From positions 152,245,428 to 152,309,427 of the forward strand of contig NC_135784.1 of NCBI RefSeq assembly GCF_051106095.1: 64,000 bases of DNA, written 5' to 3'. Below, in pieces: positions 22,538-34,750 of the stretch. Under the pieces are notes generated by a model. It saw nothing but the letters and a program-made list of their open reading frames with translations, made no database searches and had not been told where the DNA came from. A program made the translations under genes and the position numbers. The stretch comes from Pogona vitticeps (taxonomy: Eukaryota; Chordata; Lepidosauria; Squamata; Agamidae). Within the stretch, counting starts at the first letter, position 1. Every line of letters begins with the position of its first letter.

Positions 22538-23616
22538 TGGAGAGTGGCTGGCTTCTTCTTCTTCTTCTGCATCATCTTGGGTCTCCTGGAGGGGAAGCTG
22601 TTGGGGCTGTTGAATTCTTCTTTCTAAAAGCTTAGTTGCTCCAGGCACTTCTGTCTCTGAGAGGCTGCAAACCTGCGTGGCTATGAAAACTGAGGGATGG
22701 TGAGAGAGCCCTTCTAGTCTCTTAGAAAAGTCACCCCTCTTTGGATGCAAGAATTCCCCTAGATTGATTTGCATACATTTTTGTTTTCAAAACCTGTTTG
22801 AAACTTTGACTGTGTGGTGGTGGTTGCGTCTCTGTGTTAATGAAAAGTAGTCACTCAACGAACTCAGGATAATCTATTTATTATGAAGCTGTTTTCCTAG
22901 TCCTCCCTTTTCCATGCCAGCATTGTAAAGTAGTCAGCCAGGTCTCGTTCCCTTCCCAGCACCCTTTTCCATACTATGTACCTCCTGGATATTTCTCTTT
23001 GGTTCTGAACTCACATAGGTGTCACTCTGTCAAGGGGCTGGCTCTCCTGTTTGGGCAGGTAGGGCTCTACCCACCTAGCTATCAATGCTCTTCTCATCCA
23101 GCAGGGGGCAGCATTAGGTGTACTTAGACTGTGGAAAGGATAAAGCTGGATAGCAAGCTAGATGTCATTGGCTGAGCATTTGGTGACTCCACTTTCTGTC
23201 TCATCAGCTCCAGGGGCCGTCGGCTACCACTGGTACTGTGGATCATTCAGTGCATTATATCATGACACTGGCTCCTTTTCATGGGCATCGGTTCCTCTTG
23301 ATGGCCTTTAAAGTCATCAAGAGTAAACTTGTTAAAGCAGGTGGCATCAGTGGGTTTGAGGGGGAAGGGGTTTGGGATTTTTTTTAAAAAAAAAGAAATG
23401 TAGATTGTTTAATAAACTAGTTGTCTTTTTATTTTTGTAAAATATGTAGTAGAGTTTTTTTTCTTTTTTTAACTACTCAGGAAAAATAATTTACCTCAAA
23501 ACAAAAAGAATGTTTTTTTTAACTCAAGGAAATTTTTTTAAAAATAGTGATCTGGAGGGATTTGCAACTGTGCCTTTTAAGGCACATTTGATTCCCATTT
23601 TAAAGCAAGAATAAAC
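22538..23616 (+). other. FIGNL2: FIGNL2 3' untranslated region with poly(A) signals
   Basis: Follows the TAG at 22535-22537. AATAAA occurs at 23411-23416, followed by a T-rich, GT-containing stretch suited to cleavage, and again at 23610-23615. A CTT run follows the stop at 22553-22568. Which signal is used, or whether the UTR goes further, cannot be told. Confidence 0.6.
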
Positions 23617-25212
23617 TTGAAGTAGTTACAAAGATGAAAGTTGAATGTATTTCAGGGGCGTTTCACAATATATTATACCATAACTTTATTCTTTTTTTAA
23701 AGCATTTTTACCATAGCATTTTGGTGGAGTAATGTGTCTTCAAAGCATAAGAAGTATTAGCGCTTTAGTGTTAAAGCCATGGCTGGTACCACTTTTTGAA
23801 GGAATCTTTTAATTTTAAGTTCTAAGTTCCACATTGCTAGGTCATTTCCCTTTTGTTATAGCCTTTATTAGGACTTCTTAATTCTCTATTGTGCCGAGAA
23901 GTCTACAAACCAAGAAAAATATGAGTTCACGTTTTCTGAAGCATGATTTGATTTGAGAAATCCAAAGAGCTCCCGTTCTCTTTAAAGGCCTCCATCAGCA
24001 GGGAAGAAGCTCCCCAGCTGCCTTCCCTCCAGCGGCTCACCCCCACCCCAACTCTTGGCTCTTACTCTGCCACTGCAAGCACGACAGGACTTTGGCTCTG
24101 TTAGTTCCGCTGTCTTGACTTTTTTTCTGCACTCCCGCCTTTAAAACACAATTGGATTTTCATTGTCTGAGTTAACTTGAATTGGATTGCATGGTTTTAT
24201 CTATGACTGCTACGTTTTTGAATTGGAGATGGGTGGGGAGCACACCTGGAAATGCACTGTAGACTTTTCTCTAAGCAAGTATTGGTAGCCATATGTAAAA
24301 ATAATGAAAAGGTGCTGATTTGGACTACAGCTTCTAGAATACACTAGCCACCATGGCCGAAGTTATTCCAAGAGCTGTAGTCCCTCCCTCCTGAAAATGT
24401 ATTATAATCTCTCCATATATAATGTACCTTATAGCATTTCAGTGCTGAAAATAGAGATACTTTAAATGCATGTACTTCCACCTAGGAAACATTCTGTCTG
24501 CTCCTGAGCTCCGTGACATATTGCAGAAAGTTTACCTATTATTCATTGGCCCAAATCCTGTCGCTTTCATATGCCTGCAGAATACAAATGATGTAACTTG
24601 CAGTGGCTTCTCTCAGGCAGTTATCAAGGCCCCACTTGGATGTTTGGCTGCATGCCAGACTCTGCTGGGTTTGCACATGCTTGAAAATCCAAATGGGGAC
24701 TCAATTGCCAATTTGCAGTGGAATTTGCCATTTGCCTTCTGCAAGTGTAACTATGCAGCAGGATTTCTGTCATTGAATTCACTTAATTTATTTGCTGTAG
24801 AAAAGAGTTAAAAATTGAACTGTGTGAAATGGCAAGACTCGGTGCCTTAAGTATCCATATGTTTGCGTTGAAGTCAAGATGTTTCTCTCTTTTCCCCATT
24901 ACCAAATCATGAAAATTCTCAATTTTGGAAGGAAGAATTAAATCTTTAAGAATGGGAGCACTTTCATATAACACTGTAATCTTTTAAAGAGAAACACAGA
25001 ACGGTTGCTCAAAATAGGGACTGTTAGTTATAAAGGACAAGGTTATTTAGATTTGCCCTAGTACCTAGGGGTCATGGGAGATCACAATAGAACTAAATAA
25101 ACAATGTGCCCCATTTATAGATTTCTATTACTGATTAGGTACGTAGGTAGGATCCAGGACTCAGAACCGAATATGAACTGAAAGTTTTTAAATCCATATT
25201 TAATTTATTAAG
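23617..25212. other. Non-coding; possible further 3' UTR; one MITE remnant
   Basis: T/A-rich to about 23830, then unassigned. 24315-24400 holds an eroded foldback (GGACTACAGCTTCTAG and GAGCTGTAGTCC halves). A 113-codon frame at 24470-24811 has no domain and is not called. Confidence 0.4.
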
Positions 25213-25513
25213 GGAAAGGTAAGGGGGGCAGTGCTCATCCCCATTTCCAAACCGTAGAGCCAGAGTTTGTCTGTAGACAGTTTCCATGGTCACGGGGCCA
25301 GCGCAACTAGACATGGAACACTGTTACCTTCTCACCTTGGTGGTACCTGTTTATCTACTTGCATTTGCATGCTTGCAAACTGCTAGGTTAGCAAGAGCTG
25401 GGACAAGTGACGGGAGCTCACTCCGTTGCGTATATTCGATCTTACGACTGCTGATCTTCTGACCTTGCAGCACAGAGGCTTCTGCAGTTTAACCTTCAGC
25501 GGCACCACATCCC
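25213..25513 (-). mobile_element. Sauria-type SINE with internal deletion near the tail
   Basis: Matches the other copies from GCAGTGCTCATCCCC to the head at about 25505, but lacks the block holding the BovB-like GTGTCCGAC tail. No clear target duplication, so it is probably old. Confidence 0.75.
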
Positions 25514-26896
25514 TTTTTAAAAAATTATTATTATTATTAGGCCATCTCAAAAGTCACAAAAATATGTAAGTTTTCAAGGCAAAATAATCTGAAAAGCAGA
25601 TGTAAAGAAATAGAAGGTGGAAGTGCTAACTGGATGTTGAACATGTAGTGGTTCCATCACCATTTCATCTTAGCCTGAGCATGCAGATACCATTAATTCA
25701 ATATAAAATTACCCTTTTAAGAAATCCCACTCCTGTCCACCATGCTCAACTAGCTTTGTACCATCTTATCAGATGAACGCTTTGGAAGTCTTGCAAGCTC
25801 ATATATTTGTGTGACCTTTTGTGTTTATAAAGTTAAATTCAATAAGAAGATTTTAAGCATTTTTCAGATACCTTATTACATACTTGGGGAAGAAAAGGGA
25901 TCTGCTTTGTCCCTGCAAGATACCTGCTTTTGTTGTGGATGACAGAAAAGTCCCTGTAAAAGAGAAGAGAGCTCAGAGACAAAAGCTCATGGGTCACTCT
26001 GCTTTAGTTGGCGGGAATCTGATGTGTTTTGCCAACTTCCAAGTTACTATCTGTTGTTCTTGCAGGTAGGTTGTGGTTCAGTCCATAACTTTGTACATGA
26101 GGACTACATTTTGTTGTCTGTCTGCCTCACAACTTAGGCAAACGTCCCACTACTGATAATGCAAAAGAGGATATAGTGGTGGCCCTTGTAATGCAACTCA
26201 ACATTCTGGTTGGCGTACACTCAGCCTACATATGTGTACTCAGAAGTAGGCCCTGCTGTGCTCAGTAGGATGTATTCTTTGTAAGTGTGTACAGGATCAC
26301 AGCTGCAAGCTAAAACACTGTAGGTGCAGTCCTATACATTAATTGGCAGTAAGGTTTTTTTTTTTTTTTGGAATTTAGCCATACTTCAGAGTTTGCATAC
26401 ACAGATTTGGACTGTATAAACAGAAAGCAGGCTGTGTTAAACTTTGTGGAATTTAATTCTGAATAAGTGTGTGACGGAAGTGTTGCTTGTCTATCTTTTT
26501 CCTTCATTGCCTGCAGCCTCTTGAAATTCAATACATGCAGCCACTGTGGACTCTAGTGGTTGCAGGCAGCACTTGCAGTCTTTCCATGCTGAACTCAAGA
26601 ATTTGTGTCTGGCCTCTCTGTGTGATAAACTGAAATGAACATCAAATCCATTAAAAGCATGCATGCTATAGACAGAGCCAGAGAAATTTATTCCAGGAGG
26701 AAGGACGATTGGCTGGAATGACATCTTTACGAAAGTGCTAGGGATCACTTTCCTTATTCTGTGGCAGAAGATGACCCAATACTGTATGTAAGTCAGCGGG
26801 ATTAACATAAAGAACCTGGTGATGTAGACAGGCCAGAAACAGGATGCAAATTGATTGCGAATGTGCCATGACCTGAAGTGGATCTCCAGTGTAATA
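25514..26896. other. Non-coding with one small DNA repeat
   Basis: 26225-26310 carries TACTCAGAAGTAGGCCC and GTGTGTACAGGATCACAGC, a diverged copy of the repeat also at 38112. A T run lies at 26357-26371. Otherwise unassigned. Confidence 0.4.
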
Positions 26897-27110
26897 TCTG
26901 TGCACCATCAAGTCAGTTATTGGGCAACCTTATTGGACAACCTTTCCCAGGGTTTTCCAAGTAGACTCAGAAGAGGTTTACCCTTCCTTTTTTCTGGGGG
27001 CTCCCTGGGACCTTGCAGCTTGCCCAGAGATATGGATGGCTGCCCTTTCTCCCAAGCGGCACAGTGGGGAATTGAACTCCCAACTTCTGCACCCAGTTCT
27101 CTGGGGAAAA
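26897..27110 (-). mobile_element. tRNA-derived SINE (GACTTGATGGCAC-tail family)
   Basis: Minus-strand copy. The plus strand starts TGTGCACCATCAAGTCAGTT (tail inverse) and runs through GGGACCTTGCAGCTTGCCC to GGGGAATTGAACTCCCAAC, the inverse of the B-box area. The tRNA-like head is truncated or eroded. Confidence 0.65.
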
Positions 27111-27214
27111 TGCGAGTTTCACTTTCTCCTACATTTAGCTTCTTTTAAACATTATTTTTCCCCTTCCCAAAACAAAGACATTTTTGAGTGTTAGTTCTTC
27201 ATACTTAGAAGAAA

Positions 27215-27382
27215 CCAGAAGAAGGTTGAGACTCAGAAGGCAGCAATGAAGGAATTAGAAAAGATAATCAAGTGTAAAGATGTGTTACTGGAAATCAAGA
27301 TCATAATGACCAGATAGGTGGGATATAAATAAACAAACAAACAAACAAACAAACAAACAAACAAACAAACAAACAAACAAAC

Positions 27383-27439
<57 letters not shown>

Positions 27440-27865
27440 CATCCATACTCTTTGTATTCCTGATCAACATGTATAGGTTTGAAAGTTGGACAGTAAAGAG
27501 CTGATGGGAGAAAAACTGATTTGTTTGAAATATGATGCTAGAGAGTTTTGTGGATACCCTGGAAAGACAAACAAGTGGGTCCTAGATCAAATCAAGCCAT
27601 AACTATCTCTGGAGGCAAAAATGATGAAACTGAAGCTGTTCTACTTTGGGTACATCACAAAAATGCAAGATTCTCTGGAAAAGACAATACGTAATGCTGG
27701 GAAAGGTAGAAAGCAGTAGGAAAAGAGGAAGACCAAATACGAGCTGGATTGACTTCCCAAAGGAGCCCATAGGCTTCAGTTTACAAGAGCTGATAGGGTC
27801 TGTTGAGGTCATTTTGAAGATCCCTAAGTCAGAGGTGACTTGATAACAAAGAACAACAACACATT
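27215..27865 (+). mobile_element. RTE/BovB-like LINE 3' fragment with nested tail insertion
   Basis: Aligns block by block with the inverse of 59193-59830 (for example GCAGCAATGAAGGAATTAGA; TTTGTGGATACCCTGGA; CTCTGGAAAAGACAAT). The 3' end reads TCAGAGGTGACTTGATAAC followed by AACAAC repeats. Multiple stops. It is interrupted at 27305-27434 by a short retroposed tail and microsatellite. Confidence 0.7.
27305..27434 (+). repeat. Truncated L2-type tail expanded to (AAAC)n(AAAG)n, with 8-bp TSD
   Basis: Only about 26 bases of LINE/SINE tail (CAGATAGGTGGGATATAAAT) precede AAAC and then AAAG arrays. The insert is bracketed by AAGATCAT at 27297-27304 and 27435-27442, and the related LINE copy at 59193 lacks it. 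Confidence 0.8.
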
Positions 27866-29174
27866 CTTCAAAAGATAAAATAGAAACAAAATTTCTTTCC
27901 CATTATTCACTGGCCACATCCATTGGATAACAGCTGTTCCCAGCACTGAGAAGGCTGTGCTGTACCTTCAATCTATATGTGTTAAAGAGGAAGAGCCTGT
28001 CAGGAGAAAGAGATGGCAACTCCGAGCACTGACATAGTTGAACATGTCGGGATTCACATTCAGACTTTGAAAATTTGAGAACCTAAAACCTTGAGCCTAG
28101 ATGGATGGATCTGTCTGTTTCATAGTTCCACACATTCAGTTTGATAGAATTTCAGATTCCTTCCCTCTCAAATGTGACAAGCTTTGTAAGTTCTCTTTAA
28201 TTCTTATCAAAACGAATAAGCTGGAACTCTTGCCCTGCTCTACCCACCACTTAGGATTTGAAGAATAATTGCCATATTCTTTGTTGCTCTCAATATTGGC
28301 TATCCTGCTGAGATGCCCGAGCAAAGGATATTCAGGCCCTGTGAGATTACTTGCCTCCAGATGAGGTGCAACCAGGAGTGGTATTTTTTCCGCAAGTGTT
28401 TCCATAGTTTGAACAAGGTGTTTGTGTGCAAAACTAGAAGTCTTTTCCCTACAAAAAGAAGAGCAAATAGACACAGTATGCACTTAGGGACTGGCTGCAT
28501 GTTAAAAAAACACACACACACCCTCCCATGCTTCTAATCTTTAAAGCCATTGCAACAAAGCAACAGCCACTGTCTTTTGCTCCATCTGGACTATTTGCAT
28601 CATAGCGTTCTTTGCATGGAAGTAGCATTTGTGCAATTTTGCTTCATTTGTGCAAAAATGGTTATTCTTGTCTCTTGCAGAGAACTCCACAAAATACTTG
28701 GCCTTGTGGTCAGGAGAGGAGGATAATGAGGTGGTTTCTGATCCTCACAAGCAAGGGTTTATCGTCCCTGCCCAAAGAGGCATATCTGGGTCTGAGTTAC
28801 ACAGATGGCTCTGCCAAGTGTCGCATGGAAATTGGCTGAAGTGAAAGAATGCTTACATCGAAGTGATGCTTGGCCAGTCCAAAGCATTACCTTAACTTTG
28901 AACATTACTGTCTGACAGCTGCAGTGACCAAAGGCAACCCCATGTGAGCCTTTCTAGCGTTCCAAAACATAGCTTGCATTCACATTGCTCTTTAGGACAT
29001 TTTATCGCCTGAATTTGTGTTAAGCTATGCAAAGAAAACTTTGTATAGAAGAAATCTGTTTTTCAGAAAAGTTTAGTGGAAGGTTAGAATGATGTTTTTT
29101 TTTTGCTTTGTTACATGAATGCTTTTTATGAAGTAAATATGTCAAAGGAAGAAATGCGGAGTGGGTGCTAGCTT
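27866..29174. other. Non-coding, no feature recognised
   Basis: Short open frames only (up to 115 codons, minus strand, 28136-28483), without domains or gene context. Confidence 0.4.
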
Positions 29175-29432
29175 TTACTGCTGTGCAGAGCGGGTTGAAG
29201 AGCTCTGTGAGTTAGGCATCTGGCTGGGGAGCCAGAGTTTACGATTTCTATTCACCTCTGTCTGTGCCTCTTGGGAGAAGAGCCAGTCTGTATTGCTATG
29301 GGCAAACTATGCAGTCCCAGAAGGCCACCAGAGGAAAAGAATGGTAAACCACTTCTGAGTATTCTCTACCTAGAAAACCTTGAAAAAGGGTCACCATCCA
29401 CCTGAATTGACTTGATGGCACATGGTTATCAA
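29175..29432 (+). mobile_element. tRNA-derived SINE (GACTTGATGGCAC-tail family)
   Basis: Plus-strand copy with a recognisable tRNA-like head (GTGAGTTAGGCATCTGGCTG, then GGAGCCAGAGTTTACGATTTC), a body including AATGGTAAACCACTTCTGAG, and the tail TTGACTTGATGGCACATGG. Confidence 0.75.
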
Positions 29433-29979
29433 GAGTGGGTTGAAGAAATGGTTTACCTGACAAAGCTGGCTTCTGGCTTTTCCAGATCCTTTTCTGTAGG
29501 AGTATTTATTTCAGTCTTCTCTAGTGGAAGAAGTTTCTGTCTTTCCTAGTGGTTTCCTAATACCTGTTGTGATTCTCTAGTAAGTTCAGTGTGAGTGCTG
29601 TGTGTTGATTTGCTAGGTCCTTTATGCTAGATCCACAGTTGGATTTGAGAGCAGCAAGGTCTATACCACACTTACAGTGGTTTGATTGCCATGTCTGCAT
29701 CCTAAAGAATGCTGAGGTTTGTATTTGATGAGGGACCTAGAATTCTTTGCTGTTGTCCAGAGGAGTGGAATGGAGTTATTTAACAGAAAATTCTGAGGAC
29801 TGTTCTAAACTAAAAATATAAAGACTCTGTAGGACACAACCATACCAAGTAATGTGGTGTCAAACTGCTAAACCTGTGTAGTGCAGGGTGTGACTAATCA
29901 ACAGGTGAAGGTACTCTTGGCTTTCATATAATACATAGATCCTTCTGTTGTAGAAGCATTATCTCCATATGATTTAAGT
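29433..29979. other. Non-coding, no feature recognised
   Basis: Unassigned sequence with a possible MITE half near 29700-29770. Confidence 0.35.
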
Positions 29980-30217
29980 GGAGCCTTGTGGCGCAGTGGT
30001 TAAACCGTTGTACTGCAGCCAAAAGTATACTCACGACCTGGGGTTCAATCTCAAGGTTGACTCAGCCTTCCATCCTTCCGAGGTCGGTCAAATGAGTACC
30101 CAGCTCGCTGGGGGGGGGGGCAATGTGTAGCCTGCATAATTAACTTGTAAACCGTCCAGAGAGTGCTTGAAGCGCTATGGGGCAATATATAAGCAGCACG
30201 CTTTGCTTTTGCTTTGT
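29980..30217 (+). mobile_element. CORE-SINE (MIR-like) with TTTGC tail
   Basis: A box TGGCGCAGTGG (29989-29999) and B box GGGTTCAATCTC (30041-30052) mark a tRNA-derived promoter. The central TTGACTCAGCCTTCCATCC and AAATGAGTACCCAGCT blocks match the CORE domain of MIR-type SINEs. The 3' end is GGCAATATATAAGCAGCACG followed by CTTTG repeats. A second copy is at 44277. Confidence 0.8.
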
Positions 30218-32653
30218 CCCACAGTGTCATTGTAGTGATCATCCAGAAGCTATCATTGTTAGAAGACTCACTGGCTCACCCTTTCTGGATTTGTTTATAG
30301 ATTTATTTATTTATGTTAGAGTTTAAAATAGAACTTCATGGTTCTCTTTAACATTCCCATTCTTTCAAGTTAGAAAATTTACATTTTCAGACAGCAGTAC
30401 GGCACAGTACTTTTAGAAGCTACTGTCACACTCTTCCTCACTCACTTTCATCACAGTACAAACCTAGCACAGGTTAGCATAAAAATAGGAATAAACTGTC
30501 AAATATTTCCTGCCCACATTATCTGGAAAGTACTGAAAGGGGAAACCTTTGCTGGTCATTTTGGAACAGCCACTTAACTTTGGTTTGGGATCTACAGAAC
30601 ATTGGTCAGATTTCTCACATGAACCTAAACTCAGTCGTACTGGTTTTCCATAATGTTTTGGGTCTTAACAGCTGTTCACTGGCATTTTCTACCAGACCTG
30701 CTAGTGATAATCCATAAAGGGTAAGATAACAGAGGTCTGTTGGCATTTAAGTTGTTGACTTGCGAACCTGTGTGTCTTCTTTTGGGCCATATAGTAAAAT
30801 TCTGCACTGCAGGTCTTTCTTCTTGATTCTTTGCATCATTGAGACCAGTTGCCCTTCTCTCTCTCTCACTCTTTTTGTTCCAGCCTCATCAGAACATGTT
30901 CTCCCCCCCCCCATGCACCTTTGCAAGGGACAGGGAATCCTTGCGACTCCCCACAGTGCGGTGGAGCCCTTTTCTAACCTTTAAGAGGAATGGCATTGGA
31001 AGAAAGTATTAAAATAAGGGGGCTGCTCTACCTCCTGCTGGTTTGAGAGATCGCAGTCTCATCATTCGGTCTAGGGAGTTCTTACTGAATCATGGGACTT
31101 GGAGTCCTTTAATTCTGAAAAACCCATCCCTAATGCAAACATCCTGTCTGGCTAAAGCTGGTATTATTGGCAAGATGCCTGTTTTTGATTTGATAGTTGG
31201 GATTGTGGCCAGTTATTGCAGTCTTTGTTCATATTCTCTGGAAGCAAGTAAGGGAATTAAGTAAAGGCATTGCCTTCAGTGTTCAAATCAGCCAAAATAT
31301 AAGGGATGGCGGGATGCTTTTGGATTTCTCAGTAAGGTAGTTTGCCCTCATCTAATAGCACTTTATTTTGGAATTAAGGAGAGTACTTTTCTATTACAGT
31401 GTTGTTATAATTATTGTTTCCTTTCTTGCTTATGTGGATACTTTCCTGCCATTATTATTTCCAAGGAAAACGTGGTCCCAGCTACTTAAGGGTGTGCATT
31501 TTTCCATGTCAGGCATTCCTTACAACCTTTGACTCCTTCCCTTTGACATACATCTCTCTGCTGGTTGTTGTCGTTTTTGATGTTATCTCAAGGTGTTTTG
31601 ACTTCTGAGCCCAGCTTCTAGCCTCCTAGTGACTTAGCAACGCTAAATATGACCCTCTGTTTTTCCTGACTTGAGAAGCTGCTTCAGACTCTGCACTTTG
31701 TTTCCCAGAAATAGCGGCTGAGGGCAGAACTGTGCCTTGATGGAGCAAGGATGCCTGTTGATCCAACTTTTGCCAGGCCATGGCTGCCCTGAACCTGAGG
31801 AGAGAATTGGCAGGAGGAAGTGCTGCCATCTTCCCCTGCCTCCTGCTCCTCTTCTCCCAGGCTATTTTTCTCCATGTCTTTGGCCCAGTTTGGGGTAGCT
31901 GGCAGGGAAATTACAGACAGCTCGTACTCCCCCACCCCACCCCCGCCCCAAGGAACACCCTGACAGGGTCAAGGAATATATACACTTGCTCCATGATATG
32001 TCCTTCTTCCCCAAACAGAGTCACCTTTAAATCAGAGATGGGATCCATGTGGCCTTCCAGACGCTCTTGCACTCCAAATCTCATTAATCTTTAGGACCTT
32101 AGCCCGCAGTGAGGGATGATGGTCATCAGAGTTGTTGTTCATCAGAGTTACAGCTGTTTCAATTTCCTTTTAAACAAATGTACCTGCACTTCCCGGGGTG
32201 TAGCAAAACTTCACACATTCTTAGGTCATGGGGTAGAGAAGAGTTATAGTATAGCTGGCCCAACACCCTTGTTACCTCCTCTGCCTCACAAGAATAGGAT
32301 TGAGGAGAGAAAACTGTATTCTAGCACAGCATGAGTTGCTCATGGCAGCTCAGTGCCGCCTCTTGTCTCCATTTAGAGGTGTTCCCTTGCTTCTCTGTAG
32401 GCTTTCCCACACAAGTCTTATCGTTTTTCCCCATCAATTGGTCCCTTTCCCCCATTCTCTCACTTTTTTCTTTCTATCACATTTTGTTTTGAATGTTTAG
32501 TAGGAGCTAATAGAGGAGGGCAAATCAGGGTCACAGCACTGGGTACGAATAATTAAGCCTTCTCCTTCATATAACTTCTATGATGAAAGTCCTGTCTCAA
32601 AGTCCTGTCATTTGCCCCATGAGGCAAAAGGCAAAATCCTGTTTCTGTCGGTT
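30218..32653. other. Non-coding; one candidate small ORF
   Basis: 31058-31130 has a CATGGGACTTGGAGTCC MITE half. A 104-codon frame at 31780-32094 starts in a strong initiation context and has a hydrophobic stretch; it is discussed as a finding but not called as a gene. Confidence 0.35.
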
Positions 32654-32667
32654 TAATGTACAGTTAG

Positions 32668-33002
32668 GTAAAGGTTCCCCATGACATTTAGTCCAGTCAT
32701 GTCCAACTCTAGGGGGCGGTGCTCATCCACGTCTCCAAACTGTAGAGCCAGCGTTTGTCCGTAGACAGTTTCCATGGTCATGTGGCCAGCGCGACTAGAC
32801 ACGGAACACCGTTACCTTCCCACTGTGGTGGTACCTGTTTATCTACTCACATTTACATGCTTTCAAACTGCTAGGTTGGCAGGAGCTGGGACAAGCGACG
32901 GGAGCTCACTCTGTTGCGTGGATTCGATCTTACGACTGCTGGTCTTCTGAACTTGCAGCACAGAGGCTTCTGCGGTTTAACCCGCAGCGCCACCACGTCC
33001 CC
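32668..33002 (-). mobile_element. Sauria-type SINE with perfect 14-bp TSD
   Basis: Full length on the minus strand, head at 33002 and GTAAAGG tail end at 32668. TAATGTACAGTTAG occurs exactly at 32654-32667 and 33003-33016. The perfect duplication points to a fairly recent insertion compared with the other copies. Confidence 0.95.
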
Positions 33003-33016
33003 TAATGTACAGTTAG

Positions 33017-34716
33017 TCTTGCATAAATGTGATGGGCGTTATGCCTGGCAACAAGGAATTGCACAATTTGATCATGTAGACAGTTGTGTGGGCAGGGCAC
33101 AATCGGTCACACAGTTCCCCAGCAGAAGTGCTTCATGGATAGCATGCCCATCTTGCCACTGTCGTCATTACCATGGGCATAATGTCAAGTTATGTCTGCA
33201 TAGTTACATAGCAGGATTTACTGAAAATACACAGGCACTAGAATTAGTCTCTCTTTCTCTCTGCCTTTTCCTTGACAACAAACTCCAATAAAAGCTAATA
33301 TTCTGAAGACAGAAATTGAAGTAGCATTTTTCTAATGCTGGATTGGAAGCCACCCACAAAGCATTTTTAACCTGATTTTTAATAATTTCTCTACTCTGGC
33401 GTGTGAAAGATAATTTATGGAGAGAAGAGCATGCGTGCAGCTGCACACACACAGAGTCAGGCAGCAGGCAGAAACCTCCTTGAATATGTAACATGTCCAG
33501 CTGCCAGCATGGAGCAGGGTGTTGACATAATATACATCACCATGTTTAGACACATGCGGAACAGCCACTGTGTTTCATTTTGCGCTGTAAAGTTAAATAG
33601 CTTCTCTCAATCAGAATCAGCAGAGTCTATGCTTTCTGTTTTTGTAACACTGAATAGAATAGAAGTAGGTTTTCTGGAAATGACAGATTTCATTTTAAAA
33701 GCAAATTTCAGGGCCCCAGGACAATGTCAAAAGCAGCAAATAAATGCCTACTGCTAACCTAGAATTTGAATTGCTGACAGTAAATCACCTCTTACTCCTA
33801 AATGTCATTCATACGTACATACTTTCTAGCCCCCAAAGTTGCAAAATAATGTGTTTCAAAGTAAATTATGCACATACAGCAAAAATAGAGAAGGTGGCAC
33901 ATAGCACTGAATGGTCTGTTTTGCATGTAGTTTGTGTACATAGCGTTTAGCTTGCTGTTGGGTGGGTGGGCTTAACATTTATATAGAATTATGATTATGT
34001 CTGTGTGAACCACCATCCACCCTAGCCAAAGGATTGCTTCTAGGGTAGTACCAAAGATTTACTGACTTCCCTTGAGCATTCCTGTGGTAAGATTTTGATT
34101 CTGAAAACTACTCCTATTTCAAGGGTGAAGAACGGTGAAGTAAGGATAGGATGACCTATTTTCGCACTGCCTGCCGGATCGCCATCTTAAGCACAGTGTG
34201 TTTTTTTTGTTTTCTTTGTCCAGAAGATGGCTCTGAGGTACAAGCTACTAGCGTGGGATTCCTAGGTCTTGTTCTATGGCTACCTCAACAGGGAAGAGGG
34301 AAAGGTGGCAGAGATTCTTACCCTTTGTGGGCAAAGATGGTGGAAAAGAGCTGAGAGGGAGACGCTGGCTCATATTTGGTGCTTCTGTTTGGTTAGCCTG
34401 CTCCTTCTTTCCCCTCATGTTATGGTTCTTTTGTTCTTCTGCCTCGTTGAGATGGAGCTGAGGAGGCTGGGAAGAAAAGAGGGGAGCAGGATTAGGGTTG
34501 ACAGAGGAGGGTGAAAGGGAGGCAGAGCTGGTCTGCCCCGGGGGGACCACCGTGAGTGAGGAAAAGGAGACTAGGTTATTTGTGAGGAGAAGGAGAGAGG
34601 TCAGGACAAGGGAAGTTGACTTCTTGAAAGAAAAAAAAGTGAATTTGGGATCTGAAACTGGGACATTCATTAGGGGAAATTACTTAAAAAAGAAATTACA
34701 AGGTGAGGTTGGTAAG

Positions 34717-34718
<2 letters not shown>
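33017..34718. other. Non-coding, complex unique sequence
   Basis: 33290-33760 is repeat-free and motif-rich and could be conserved non-coding DNA; this is a guess from texture alone. 34270-34700 is purine-rich. Confidence 0.3.

Positions 34719-34747
<29 letters not shown>
34719..34747. repeat. (GT)n microsatellite
   Basis: About 14 GT units followed by a G run. Confidence 0.9.

Positions 34748-34750
<3 letters not shown>

Noticed and set aside
27327-27434. Regular tandem array reminiscent of a CRISPR-like repeat
   Set aside because: Simple 4-base microsatellite units without spacers, in a vertebrate genome.
29988-30052. A and B boxes spaced like a tRNA gene
   Set aside because: The CORE domain and TTTGC tail that follow show a SINE, not a tRNA gene.
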